Source: Acidimicrobiaceae bacterium (GTDB lineage: Bacteria; Actinomycetota; Acidimicrobiia; Acidimicrobiales; Aldehydirespiratoraceae). From it: a DNA stretch of 37,173 bases. Of the stretch, positions 23,776-31,907 are shown piece by piece. The first letter of the stretch is position 1; every line of letters starts with the position of its first letter. Location of the stretch: positions 1-37,173 of the forward strand of contig VXYK01000069.1 of assembly GCA_009845995.1 (NCBI GenBank), in the 5' to 3' direction. The notes beneath the pieces were generated by a model. It did no database searches. It worked only from the letters and a program-made list of their open reading frames with translations, and was not told where the DNA came from. The translations under genes and the position numbers were made by a program.

Positions 23776-24723
23776 TTATGTGCCGAGCGCCTTGCGCAGA
23801 GCTGCCGAGGCGTCGCGGGCGCTGTTGAGGCTGACTTGCGCGGTCGCCACCATGGACGAACCGTGGAACGTTCCCGGGTAGGCGTGGATCTCGGTCGACA
23901 CGCCCGCCTCGAGCAACCGCATCGCGTAGGTCAGTCCCTCATCACGCAACGGGTCGAACTCCATCACCGACACGAACGCTGACGGCAGACCTGAGAGATC
24001 TTCGGCCACCGAAGGAGATGCGTAGGGCGAGACAGGCCCTTCGTGGTCAGGCCCCAAGTAGTGCTTCCAACTCCAGATTGCGTTGGGTCGATTCCACAAT
24101 GGCGTGTCGGTGAACTCCGTCATGGATGGGGTCTCAAGGCGATGATCGAGTTCGGGTATTTCCAGCAGTTGGAAGCACAATGGTGGCCCGCCTCGGTCGC
24201 GGGCCATGAGCGCTGTGCCCGCGGCCAACCCGCCACCTGCACTCTGACCGGCGATGGCGATGCGCTCAGGGTCCACACCCAGGTCCGCGGCATTGTCGGC
24301 CAACCACGAGAGCGCCGCGTAGCAATCGTGGACTGCCGCTGGGAAGGGGTCTTCGGGTGCCAGGCGGTACTCCACCGACACCACCACCGCAGGGAGCGCA
24401 GCAGCCATGCGATCGCACCAAGGGTCCATCATCTCGATCGACCCGACCATGAACCCGCCGCCGTGGATCTCCAGCACCGCGGGCAGAAGACCTGAGGGTG
24501 CCGACTCTGGACGGTATATCCGAATCGGTACATCGGGGTCGCCGGCGAGGCCCGGCACCGCACGGTCCTCACGGATCACGTCATCACGAGGGTCGACCTG
24601 GGTGAAGAATGAACCCATCACTTTTCGCCTGGCAACAACCTCTTCGAGATTGGACATCCCCGTCAGTGAGGGCAGGAACGGCAGAATCTCAAGCAACTCC
24701 GGGTCGTAGGGTCGTTCAGTCAT
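23776..24723 (-). CDS. HSL-family alpha/beta hydrolase (esterase/lipase)
   Basis: A 315-residue carboxylesterase of the hormone-sensitive-lipase (family IV) group. The oxyanion motif H-G-G-G is at 87-90, the nucleophile elbow G-Q-S-A-G-G-G has Ser161, Asp257 lies in E-F-D-P-L-R-D-E-G, and His287 in G-T-F-H-G-S completes the triad. There is no signal peptide, so it is cytoplasmic. It follows erpA on the same strand but is separated from it by a strong terminator hairpin, so it is probably a separate transcript. Substrate unknown; short acyl esters are usual for the family. Confidence 0.92.
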   Translation of the reverse strand: MTERPYDPELLEILPFLPSLTGMSNLEEVVARRKVMGSFFTQVDPRDDVIREDRAVPGLAGDPDVPIRIYRPESAPSGLLPAVLEIHGGGFMVGSIEMMDPWCDRMAAALPAVVVSVEYRLAPEDPFPAAVHDCYAALSWLADNAADLGVDPERIAIAGQSAGGGLAAGTALMARDRGGPPLCFQLLEIPELDHRLETPSMTEFTDTPLWNRPNAIWSWKHYLGPDHEGPVSPYASPSVAEDLSGLPSAFVSVMEFDPLRDEGLTYAMRLLEAGVSTEIHAYPGTFHGSSMVATAQVSLNSARDASAALRKALGT

Positions 24724-24767
24724 GCCGCGACCGTAGCGCCACCTCCAACCGAGTCAAACAACGACGA

Positions 24768-24792
24768 AAGCCCGCCGCTCAGCGACGGGCTT
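24768..24792 (-). terminator. Intrinsic-type terminator after erpA
   Basis: Twelve-base arms AAGCCCGCCGCT and AGCGACGGGCTT around a single-base loop pair with one mismatch. On the minus strand the hairpin follows the erpA stop by about 20 bases and is trailed by a T-rich stretch (TTTCGTCGTTGTTT). Confidence 0.75.
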
Positions 24793-24811
24793 CGCAATTC
24801 AACTCAGGGAG

Positions 24812-25132
24812 TCAGCTGAAGCTTTGGCCGCAGCCGCAGGTCCGTTGAGCGTTGGGGTTGTCGATGGAGAATCCGGCATCGGTGAGGCCGTCTTTGTAGT
24901 CGAGAGTGGCACCCTCGAGAAGCTGGGCAGACGACGGATCCACAACGACGTCCACCGGGCCGTAGGCGACCATCGTGTCGTCGGAGGCTTTTTCGTTGTC
25001 GAAATACATCTCGTAGGAGAAACCGGAGCAGCCACCGGGGCGCACGGACACACGCAAGGCCAGCCCGTCCTCCCCCTCTGCGGTGAGGAGTTCGTCGACT
25101 TTCGACACGGCGGAATCTGTCAGTGTGATCAC
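24812..25132 (-). CDS. erpA: A-type iron-sulfur carrier (ErpA/IscA)
   Basis: A 106-residue HesB/IscA-fold protein that delivers Fe-S clusters to target enzymes. The three cluster ligands are Cys35 (G-G-C-S-G-F), Cys99 and Cys101 (T-C-G-C-G). The full-length fold is present, including L-R-V-S-V-R-P-G-G and the L-D-Y-K-D-G-L strand. A GTG start at 25132 follows an AGAGGAAG ribosome site. It diverges from the Mrp ATPase gene across 109 bases, and both serve Fe-S maturation, which supports the assignment. ErpA and IscA are hard to separate by sequence; the symbol is the commoner actinobacterial choice. Confidence 0.92.
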   Translation of the reverse strand: MITLTDSAVSKVDELLTAEGEDGLALRVSVRPGGCSGFSYEMYFDNEKASDDTMVAYGPVDVVVDPSSAQLLEGATLDYKDGLTDAGFSIDNPNAQRTCGCGQSFS

Positions 25133-25241
25133 AGGACTTCCTCTCTAGAAGAACTACTACGATACTGCCTCCACCCTACCCGCTGCCACCCACATTCGGC
25201 TCACTGTCTGAGCGCTCGGGTTGCGGGGGTAGCCTCGGGGG

Positions 25242-26426
25242 GTGACAGACGTTGCGCTGCCGACTGCTGATGACGTGATGGGGTTGCTGCGCGGGGTGAT
25301 TGATCCTGAACTGGGCAGTGACATCGTCGAACTCGGCATGGCCCGCTCCGTAGACGTCGCCGACAGCGGCCGGATCACTCTGGAGATCGCCCTGACCACC
25401 AGTGGCTGCCCACTGCGGGGACAGATCCAAAAGGACATCCGCAGCCGTCTCCTGTCGCTCCCCGGGGTCACCAGCGTAAAAATCAACTGGGGCGAGCTGA
25501 CTCAAGAGCAGAAGTCTGAGGCCATGGCCAAGGCACGATTCAACGTCAGCCAAGACGCCCCGGCCACGGCCATCCCGCCGACCACCAAAGTCATCATGAT
25601 CGCCTCAGGCAAGGGCGGAGTCGGCAAATCTTCAATCACGACCAACCTGGCAGCCGCGCTGGCCGACACGGGCTACGCGGTCGGCGTGATGGACGCCGAC
25701 ATCTGGGGATTCTCCGTTCCCCGCATGCTCGGGGTCGACGGCGACCTCGTCGCCCATGAAGGCAAGATCACTCCTCTGATCCGTAAAGTCGGCAGCGGCC
25801 GCCTTGAAATCGTGTCGATGGGCTTCCTAGTCGCGCAGGAGGACTCCGCCCTGATGTGGCGTGGGCTCATGTTGGACCGTGCGGTCCGGCACTTCTGCGA
25901 AGACGTCGCCTGGTCCGACGATCTCGACTACCTGCTGATCGACATGCCGCCCGGAACCGGTGATGTGCAGATGGGCTTGGCGAAACTGCTGCCCCGCGCC
26001 GAGATGCTGATCGTCACCACCCCCGCAAGCAACGCCCAGAAGGTTGCCGCGCGGGTGGCCGACATGGGTCGCAAGAACTACCTGCGGATAGTCGGCGTCA
26101 TCGAGAACATGACCAGCTTCGTCGCCCCCGACGGCAGCGAACACGACCTGTTCGGAAGCGGTGGCGGCCAACAGCTCGCCGACGACGTGGGTGTTCCACT
26201 GCTCGGATCGGTTCCGATCGAAGCTGAGGTGTCAGTCGGAGGCGACAGCGGCTCGCCGGCGGTGCTCGGTTCCAGCCCCGCAGCCGATGCCATCAGGGCC
26301 ATCGCCGCGGCCATTGCTGAGGAGTACATCCCGCCCGTGGAGATGGCGGGTTGCTCGGCTCGCATGCTTGAAGCGGCCATGGCTGCGCTCGACGAACTCG
26401 ACGAACTCGAAACGAACCCCAGCTGA
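25242..26426 (+). CDS. mrp: Mrp/ApbC (NBP35-family) Fe-S cluster ATPase
   Basis: A 394-residue protein with an N-terminal MIP18/DUF59 domain (G-V-I-D-P-E-L-G-S-D-I-V-E-L-G, then T-S-G-C-P) and a ParA-like ATPase domain with deviant Walker A G-K-G-G-V-G-K-S at 123-130 and L-I-D-M-P-P-G-T-G-D. Such proteins carry or insert Fe-S clusters. The usual C-terminal CxxC pair of NBP35-type carriers is replaced by S-F-V-A-P-D-G after the V-I-E-N-M motif, so dimer-bridging cluster binding there looks unlikely. The GTG at 25242 follows a GGGGG stretch. It converges on fxsA with 12 bases between the stops. Confidence 0.93.
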   Translation: MTDVALPTADDVMGLLRGVIDPELGSDIVELGMARSVDVADSGRITLEIALTTSGCPLRGQIQKDIRSRLLSLPGVTSVKINWGELTQEQKSEAMAKARFNVSQDAPATAIPPTTKVIMIASGKGGVGKSSITTNLAAALADTGYAVGVMDADIWGFSVPRMLGVDGDLVAHEGKITPLIRKVGSGRLEIVSMGFLVAQEDSALMWRGLMLDRAVRHFCEDVAWSDDLDYLLIDMPPGTGDVQMGLAKLLPRAEMLIVTTPASNAQKVAARVADMGRKNYLRIVGVIENMTSFVAPDGSEHDLFGSGGGQQLADDVGVPLLGSVPIEAEVSVGGDSGSPAVLGSSPAADAIRAIAAAIAEEYIPPVEMAGCSARMLEAAMAALDELDELETNPS

Positions 26427-26438
26427 ACCCGGCGTCTG

Positions 26439-26990
26439 TCAGCGTCGTCCGGGACCTGCGTCGGAGCTGTCGTCATCAGGGCCGGCGTCCTCCTCAGACA
26501 CCGCGCCCAGTTCGATCGCCGAGCCGCTGCCGTCGCCGTAGCCGGCTTCACCAGCGTTGGTGATGTCGGTTGCGCTCACATCGGTCCATTGACCGAAACG
26601 CACGCCGGGCCCGCGAAACGTGCCGGCGGCCTTCACACGACCTGCAAAGCGATGCTTCAGCACTTCCCGCACGACTGCGCGGGTAGGTGGGAACAACAGC
26701 AGCAGTCCGACACCAGCGGTGAAGAACCCCGGTGTCAGAATCAGCGCCGCCGCTACCAGCAACAACACCCCGTTGATCAACTCGTTGGTCGGAATCTGGC
26801 CTCTGTCGAGCGACTCCTGGGCTCTCCGCAGCACGCTGAGACCTTCGCGTCTGACGAGAACGGCGCCGACCATGCTGGTCAGAACAATCAGACCGACTGT
26901 GTTCCATCCACCCAAGGCAGCGGCGAACGCGAGGATCAGATAGCCCTCGCCGACCAGGACCACGAGAAACAGAACAAAAAGGATGCCCAA
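26439..26990 (-). CDS. fxsA: FxsA family membrane protein
   Basis: A 183-residue inner-membrane protein matching FxsA. The first helix ends in V-G-E-G-Y-L, a second contains N-T-V-G-L-I-V-L-T-S-M-V-G-A-V-L-V-R-R-E-G, and the third region L-I-N-G-V-L-L-L-V-A-A-A-L-I-L-T-P-G-F-F-T-A-G-V-G is the family hallmark. In E. coli FxsA eases phage T7 exclusion by F plasmids; its native role is not known. The C-terminal 60 residues are acidic and low-complexity. The start appears to be a TTG at 26990 with AGGA upstream. It is back to back with selA across 81 bases. Confidence 0.88.
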   Translation of the reverse strand: MGILFVLFLVVLVGEGYLILAFAAALGGWNTVGLIVLTSMVGAVLVRREGLSVLRRAQESLDRGQIPTNELINGVLLLVAAALILTPGFFTAGVGLLLLFPPTRAVVREVLKHRFAGRVKAAGTFRGPGVRFGQWTDVSATDITNAGEAGYGDGSGSAIELGAVSEEDAGPDDDSSDAGPGRR

Positions 26991-27071
26991 GATGCAGCCA
27001 TCCTAGGAGCATCCAGGGTCCATGCGCCCCAGAACCCACCGACGGCACTGGGGCTCTAGGCTGATCTGGCC

Positions 27072-28337
27072 GTGACTGAACAAACTTCACGCCCTCCGTC
27101 GGTCGACCGGCTGGCCCGGTCGTTGCACGACACCGGCCTTCCGCATCCGATGCTGGTCGAGGCGGCTCGCACCGCGATCAACGCCGGAACCCCCGACAGC
27201 GCACGCCAGATCGCAAATGACATGGCCAGACGACTGCTGCGCCCGGTCATCAACGGCACCGGCACGCTGCTGCACACCAATCTCGGTCGTGCCCCGATGG
27301 GCTGGGAGCAGGCCGAGCAATACTCGAATCTCGAATTCGATCTGACGACTGGCGAACGCGGCTCGCGCATGGACACCGCTCCTGCACTGATCGCCCAGGT
27401 CTGCGGGGCTGAAGCCGCGATTGTCGTGAACAACTGCGCGGCAGCGGTGCTGCTCGCCCTGGCAAGTCTTGCCGAGGACAAGGGGGTGGTGGTTTCCCGG
27501 GGCGAGTTGGTGGAGATCGGCGGCGGTTTCCGGGTTCCCGACGTAATGGCACGTTCGGGAGCACGACTCATCGAGGTCGGCACCACCAACCGCACGAGGC
27601 TGGCCGATTTCAAACGGGCAATCGACAAGCACGGCGAAGACGCCGCTCTAGTGCTGCAGGTACACCAGTCGAACTACAAGATCGTCGGCTTCACCGAAGC
27701 CCCCCGGACCGCGGAACTCGCCACGCTCAACCGCCCGTTGGTCGCAGACATCGGTTCGGGGCTTGTCGACAGTCGTTGCTCCTGGCTCGATGGCGGGCCG
27801 CCTGGATGGCTGGACAACGAACCAGCCGCTCGTCAGACGCTTGAAGCTGGTGCCGATCTGGTCACGTTCTCCGGCGACAAACTCTTCGGTGGGCCACAAG
27901 CAGGCATCATTGCGGGCCGGGCTGATCTGGTGGCAGCGTGCTCGGCTCACCCGCTGGCCCGTGCCCTCAGACCCGGTGCCCTGGTGCTCGGGGCTTTGCA
28001 GGCCACCGCTCTGGCGTACCTGAATCGCGACGGTGACGCCATCCCGTTCTGGCGAATGGCGTCTCTGTCCCAAGACGAGCTGCGCTCCCGAGCCCAAGAA
28101 ATCGGCGTTGGGATCGTCGTGGACGTGGCTTCCACACCGGGTGGCGGGACTCTGCCCGAAGTGGAGATCCCCTCAGCGGGCGTGGCCGTCGAGGGCGACC
28201 AGCGCAGCGCGTTGCGGAACCACCGGCACCCGATCATTGCCCGGGTCATCGACGGACGCACCATCATTGACCTGCGCACCGTTCACCCAGACGATGACTC
28301 CGAGATTGCCGCTGCGGTGACCTCCGGCTCTGGCTGA
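27072..28337 (+). CDS. selA: L-seryl-tRNA(Sec) selenium transferase
   Basis: PLP enzyme that converts seryl-tRNA(Sec) to selenocysteyl-tRNA(Sec) using selenophosphate. The 421 residues follow the bacterial SelA plan: an N-terminal tRNA-binding helix set, R-P-V-I-N-G-T-G-T-L-L-H-T-N-L-G-R, the ligand strand S-R-G-E-L-V-E-I-G-G-G-F-R-V-P, and the PLP lysine Lys270 in F-S-G-D-K-L-F-G-G-P-Q-A-G. The start is GTG at 27072. selB follows after 34 bases on the same strand, so they form an operon. selD and selC are not in the window. Confidence 0.96.
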   Translation: MTEQTSRPPSVDRLARSLHDTGLPHPMLVEAARTAINAGTPDSARQIANDMARRLLRPVINGTGTLLHTNLGRAPMGWEQAEQYSNLEFDLTTGERGSRMDTAPALIAQVCGAEAAIVVNNCAAAVLLALASLAEDKGVVVSRGELVEIGGGFRVPDVMARSGARLIEVGTTNRTRLADFKRAIDKHGEDAALVLQVHQSNYKIVGFTEAPRTAELATLNRPLVADIGSGLVDSRCSWLDGGPPGWLDNEPAARQTLEAGADLVTFSGDKLFGGPQAGIIAGRADLVAACSAHPLARALRPGALVLGALQATALAYLNRDGDAIPFWRMASLSQDELRSRAQEIGVGIVVDVASTPGGGTLPEVEIPSAGVAVEGDQRSALRNHRHPIIARVIDGRTIIDLRTVHPDDDSEIAAAVTSGSG

Positions 28338-28371
28338 TGATCCGCTCACCACACGTTGAGGGCGTTGACTG

Positions 28372-30132
28372 ATGCATGTGGTGGCGACGGCCGGGCATGT
28401 GGACCACGGCAAGTCGACCCTGGTCAAGGCACTGACGGGCACCGACCCGGATCGACTGTCTGAGGAGAAGGCCCGCGGACTCACCATCGACCTGGGCTTC
28501 GCTTCAACGCAACTTCCCTCCGGCAGAGGGGTGGCGTTCATCGACGTGCCCGGCCATGTCCGCTTCCTCAAGAACATGTTGGCGGGGGTGGGAAGTGTCG
28601 ACGCCTGCGTTTTTGTTGTGGCGGCCACCGAGGGTTGGAAACCGCAGTCCGAGGAACATCTGCAGATCCTGGGTTTGTTGGGGATCAAGCACGGGCTGGT
28701 GGCGCTGACGAAGACAGGTCTTGCCGATGAGGACTTGCGAGAACTGGCACGACTCGACGTGGAAGAACGTGTGGAGGGCACGTTTTTGGAAGGTGCTGCG
28801 ATCGTTGAAGTGGACGCCCTGGACGGCTCCGGTATTGCCGATATCGAGGCGGCTCTTGACGAGTTGCTTGAGAGCACACCGACCGCGGTCGACCACAAGC
28901 GGCCCCGGCTCTGGATTGACCGGGTGTTCGCTGCAAAAGGATCGGGGACGGTGGTTACAGGAACCCTCACCGGCGGGCGGGTGCGGGTCGGTGACGAGTT
29001 GACTTCGCTGCCGGAGCGGCGAGCCGTGCGGGTCCGAGCGCTGCAGAGCTTGTATGCACAGAGATCGAAGGTGGGTCCCGGGAACCGGGTTGCTTTGAAC
29101 CTGTCCGGTGTCAGCCATGACGAGCTGACCCGCGGCGATGTGCTGATCAGAGCCGACCAGTGGCATGTCACCCAGCGGATCGACGGTCTGTTGAAGGTTC
29201 TTGACGTCGTTGACCATCCGGTCACTCGGCGAGGCGCTCACATGGCGTATCTGGGCTCTGGAGAGTTCCCGGTTCGGGTCCGTGTGCTGGGTCCTTCGGA
29301 GATTCAGCCCGGTTCGGAGGGTGCGGTTCGTCTTCACCTGCCCGTCGGGTTGCCTCTGTTGCCCGGTGATCGGTTCATCCTTCGTGAATCGGGCCGGGGC
29401 GAAACGCTCGGCGGAGGAGAGATCCTTGATGTCGATCCGATAGTCGCCGCTGCCAAAGCCCGGCCTGATCGCAGCTTGGACCGGGTGATCGCCGAACGAG
29501 GTCGAGTGGATGTCGACCATCTCCTGCGACTCACAGGCGAGCGTCGCGACGCCGATGTGGGGAATTGGGCGGTGGACCCAACGGTGTTGCGGGCCCGCCA
29601 TGTCGAACTCAGCGAGGCCATCGCCGCTGCGGGGCCGCTGGGACTCGACATCGCAACGCTCGACGACTTCGGCCGAGCGCTTCTAGACACTCTTGAGGGG
29701 GTTACCGTGGACCACGGTCACGCCAAGGCCGTCGACGCCGTCGACACCTTGACCGGACATCCGTTCATCGATGCTCTGGAGGCGTCGCCGTTCGCTCCTC
29801 CGGATCCCACCGGCGTGGATCGGGCGGAACTTCGTGAGTTGGTTCGGAGAGGTGACGTGATCGAAGCCGACGGGGTTTACTTCGCGGCGAGCGCAGTCGC
29901 GGCGGCCGCAGGGGTCGTGGCGGGTCTGCTGAGCCGCCGACCCGACGGAGTCACGGTCGCCGAGGTCCGCGACGAGTGGGGAACGAGCCGCAAGTACGCA
30001 ATTCCGTTGTTGTCGTATCTCGATAACAACGGGATCACCAGGCGTCGCGGTGATTTACGGATCGGAGGACCCCGACTGCCGCCACTCGGTGAATCGGCAC
30101 TCGGTGAATCGGCACAGGGTGAATCGGCCTAG
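28372..30132 (+). CDS. selB: Selenocysteine-specific elongation factor
   Basis: A translational GTPase that brings selenocysteyl-tRNA to UGA codons marked by a SECIS hairpin. The 586 residues carry G1 G-H-V-D-H-G-K-S at 8-15, the T-I-D-L-G-F switch, G3 D-V-P-G-H and the L-T-K-T-G specificity loop. EF-Tu-like beta barrels and C-terminal winged-helix repeats for mRNA binding follow. The last residues are a repeat tail G-E-S-A-L-G-E-S-A-Q-G-E-S-A made by a 15-bp DNA repeat, which extends beyond the last winged helix and is unlikely to be needed for function. It is downstream of selA and converges on whiB, with ten bases between the stops. Confidence 0.95.
   Translation: MHVVATAGHVDHGKSTLVKALTGTDPDRLSEEKARGLTIDLGFASTQLPSGRGVAFIDVPGHVRFLKNMLAGVGSVDACVFVVAATEGWKPQSEEHLQILGLLGIKHGLVALTKTGLADEDLRELARLDVEERVEGTFLEGAAIVEVDALDGSGIADIEAALDELLESTPTAVDHKRPRLWIDRVFAAKGSGTVVTGTLTGGRVRVGDELTSLPERRAVRVRALQSLYAQRSKVGPGNRVALNLSGVSHDELTRGDVLIRADQWHVTQRIDGLLKVLDVVDHPVTRRGAHMAYLGSGEFPVRVRVLGPSEIQPGSEGAVRLHLPVGLPLLPGDRFILRESGRGETLGGGEILDVDPIVAAAKARPDRSLDRVIAERGRVDVDHLLRLTGERRDADVGNWAVDPTVLRARHVELSEAIAAAGPLGLDIATLDDFGRALLDTLEGVTVDHGHAKAVDAVDTLTGHPFIDALEASPFAPPDPTGVDRAELRELVRRGDVIEADGVYFAASAVAAAAGVVAGLLSRRPDGVTVAEVRDEWGTSRKYAIPLLSYLDNNGITRRRGDLRIGGPRLPPLGESALGESAQGESA
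30083..30127. repeat. Three-copy 15-bp repeat at the selB 3' end
   Basis: CACTCGGTGAATCGG occurs at 30083-30097 and 30098-30112, with a two-mismatch copy CACAGGGTGAATCGG at 30113-30127. The repeat is in frame and adds G-E-S-A units to SelB, ending three bases before the TAG. Confidence 0.9.
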
Positions 30133-30142
30133 CGAGTTCTGG

Positions 30143-30397
30143 CTAAACCGTCAACAGCTGACGGCGTTCGCTCTCGCTGAGTCCACCCCATATGCCGTGC
30201 TGTTCACGAATGGAGAGGGCATGGGCCAGGCAGTCGTCGCGCACGGTACAGGTTTCGCAGATCGCCTTTGCATGCCTTTCGCGGGCCCGCTTTTCATCTC
30301 GTCGTTCAGGCGACGCAGGAGGGAAAAAGATCGCCGACTGAGGTCCGCGGCAAGCTGCTCGCAGTTGCCAATCGATAGCGTCAAATTGCTTGATCAT
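30143..30397 (-). CDS. WhiB-family iron-sulfur transcription factor
   Basis: An 84-residue Wbl protein that binds a 4Fe-4S cluster through Cys16, Cys47, Cys50 and Cys56 (C-x2-C-x5-C) and has the G-I-W-G-G-L-S-E turn that contacts the sigma factor, followed by a short basic tail. The start is ATG 30397, five bases after AAGGAG. Wbl proteins sense redox or control development in actinobacteria. Together with the nearby ArsA-like pair the setting recalls whiB4 of mycobacteria, but the protein is shorter and a specific wbl name is not assigned. Confidence 0.93.
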   Translation of the reverse strand: MIKQFDAIDWQLRAACRGPQSAIFFPPASPERRDEKRARERHAKAICETCTVRDDCLAHALSIREQHGIWGGLSESERRQLLTV

Positions 30398-30475
30398 CAG
30401 CACTCCTTTTCTTCAGATGCTTGGCCTACCAGACAGAACGAGGTTGGGCAAACGTTTTGAGCGCGAACCGAAGAA

Positions 30476-30506
30476 AAATAACCACTGTCAGTAGTTTTTT
30501 GGTCAA
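30476..30506 (-). promoter_or_regulatory. Possible whiB promoter
   Basis: In the 154 bases between nfeD and whiB, the minus strand has TTGACC (30501-30506) and TTATTT (30476-30481) with a 19-base spacer, in an AT-rich patch unusual for this window, about 80 bases before the whiB ATG. The spacing is slightly long for a sigma-70 promoter. Confidence 0.3.
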
Positions 30507-30551
30507 CAGCTAAATGATTCGATCCCAATGGATCAATGCCGTGGATCAATG

Positions 30552-31907
30552 TCACATCTCGCGGTAGTCGCGAGCACCACCGGTTTCCGGCTCGATCTCA
30601 AGATAGAGCCCTTCAATGGCAACGATGCGGACCTGATCACCCGCTGAGATCGGCGTTGTGCGATTCACCCGCGCCCGCCAGGGGGCGCCGTCGACACTGA
30701 CGATGCCCTCCTTCTTGATGTCTTCTGTGGCCTCAGCCATCATCCCCACCATCCATTCGCGGCCGATCGTCGGCGTTCCGAAGCGGGTGCGGATCATCGA
30801 CGGCATACCCGAGATCATCGAGAGCGCAATGCCGATGATGCCCACCAGCAGCGTTATCCACGAGATCGCCATGCCGTCGTACAAGAACAACGATCCAGCA
30901 ATCAGACAGATCGTCGCTATCCACGACCAGACCCGCGGCACTCCCACCTGCACATCGATGGCGTAGCCGAACATGGCCACGACGAGCAGGGCGATCGCCC
31001 AATTCCGAGCAGGAAGAACATCGAAGCCATAGCAGCCAACCACAAAGCAGCCCGCTCCGATCGCCCCGGCGATGCCAACACCTGCGGTATAGAACTCGAA
31101 TATGAGCAGCGCCGCCCCGATCAAAAAGAGCAGATAGGCCATGGCAGGGCTGGCGAGGCCGTGCACCCAACCGTCGATCAGGGGAAGCTTGGAGAAACGA
31201 ACTTGTGAGTCCGGCACGCGCACTGGTTCCTCACCGCTGTTGTCCACCGTGCTGGCAAAACCGGGTAAATCCAGCATGAAGAACAAAAGCGTCGGTGAAT
31301 CGCGGTGTGCGAGACCCTGCTCGACAACGGTGTCTTCATCGACCGTGCCGTTCTCCAGGGCATCGGCGACCTGCAGGAACTGATCGGACAGAAACTCCGG
31401 AAAGATCAGTTCGCCGGTGTTCCCGAACCGAGCACCCACCGCCACCGACAACTCGTCAGTAGCCGCCACCAGTTGAGCTGCCCCACCCTGGGCGCTGGCG
31501 CCTGACGGGCCGACCCAGGCGTACACCGGGACCACTGAGTCTGCAATCGCCTGGGCCACCTCTGTAAGCCGCTCATCGCTTACCACATGCCCGCGACTGT
31601 TCACCTGAAGGACCACGCCACCCGATCCATCGGCTTCGGCCCTGGCAATGGAGTCCTCGATGAAATCGGCGATGATCTCATCGATCAAGCCCGGGATCTC
31701 GATGACGTCGAACGTCGGGGTTTCGTCGGCCGTCGAGGTCTGTAGAGCGAGGCTTGAGTCTTGCTGAGCATGCGCGGGCATGAACCAGCCAAGCAGCGAC
31801 ATCGCTAGCAGTGCGGCCGCAGACGATAGCGTGACCAAACGACGCAGCCGTGTCCATCGTGTCAATCGCTTCGAGGGGGGGAATGGATCCCGGTCAATTC
31901 TTCGCAT
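30552..31907 (-). CDS. NfeD-family membrane-bound serine protease-like protein
   Basis: A 451-residue long-form NfeD protein. A signal-anchor (A-A-L-L-A-M-S-L-L-G-W-F) precedes a ClpP/SppA-like periplasmic domain (P-V-Y-A-W-V-G-P-S-G-A-S-A-Q-G-G, with Ser in the nucleophile region). Next come several membrane helices and a C-terminal OB-fold domain (G-I-V-S-V-D-G-A-P-W-R-A-R, ending V-E-P-like strands). Such proteins partner with stomatins in membrane quality control. The ATG at 31907 has AGGA upstream and makes the 5' end overlap the divergent ArsA-like gene by 25 bases; a TTG at 31865 would avoid the overlap but lacks a ribosome site. Confidence 0.85.
   Translation of the reverse strand: MRRIDRDPFPPSKRLTRWTRLRRLVTLSSAAALLAMSLLGWFMPAHAQQDSSLALQTSTADETPTFDVIEIPGLIDEIIADFIEDSIARAEADGSGGVVLQVNSRGHVVSDERLTEVAQAIADSVVPVYAWVGPSGASAQGGAAQLVAATDELSVAVGARFGNTGELIFPEFLSDQFLQVADALENGTVDEDTVVEQGLAHRDSPTLLFFMLDLPGFASTVDNSGEEPVRVPDSQVRFSKLPLIDGWVHGLASPAMAYLLFLIGAALLIFEFYTAGVGIAGAIGAGCFVVGCYGFDVLPARNWAIALLVVAMFGYAIDVQVGVPRVWSWIATICLIAGSLFLYDGMAISWITLLVGIIGIALSMISGMPSMIRTRFGTPTIGREWMVGMMAEATEDIKKEGIVSVDGAPWRARVNRTTPISAGDQVRIVAIEGLYLEIEPETGGARDYREM

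Noticed and set aside
26991..27071. Short GC-rich stretch before selA as a possible tRNA-Sec gene
   Set aside because: It has no long extra arm, no TCA anticodon loop and is shorter than the roughly 90-100 bases needed.
30083..30127. The 15-bp direct repeats as a possible CRISPR array
   Set aside because: Units are contiguous with no spacers, are too short and lie in frame within selB; no CRISPR array was seen anywhere in the window.
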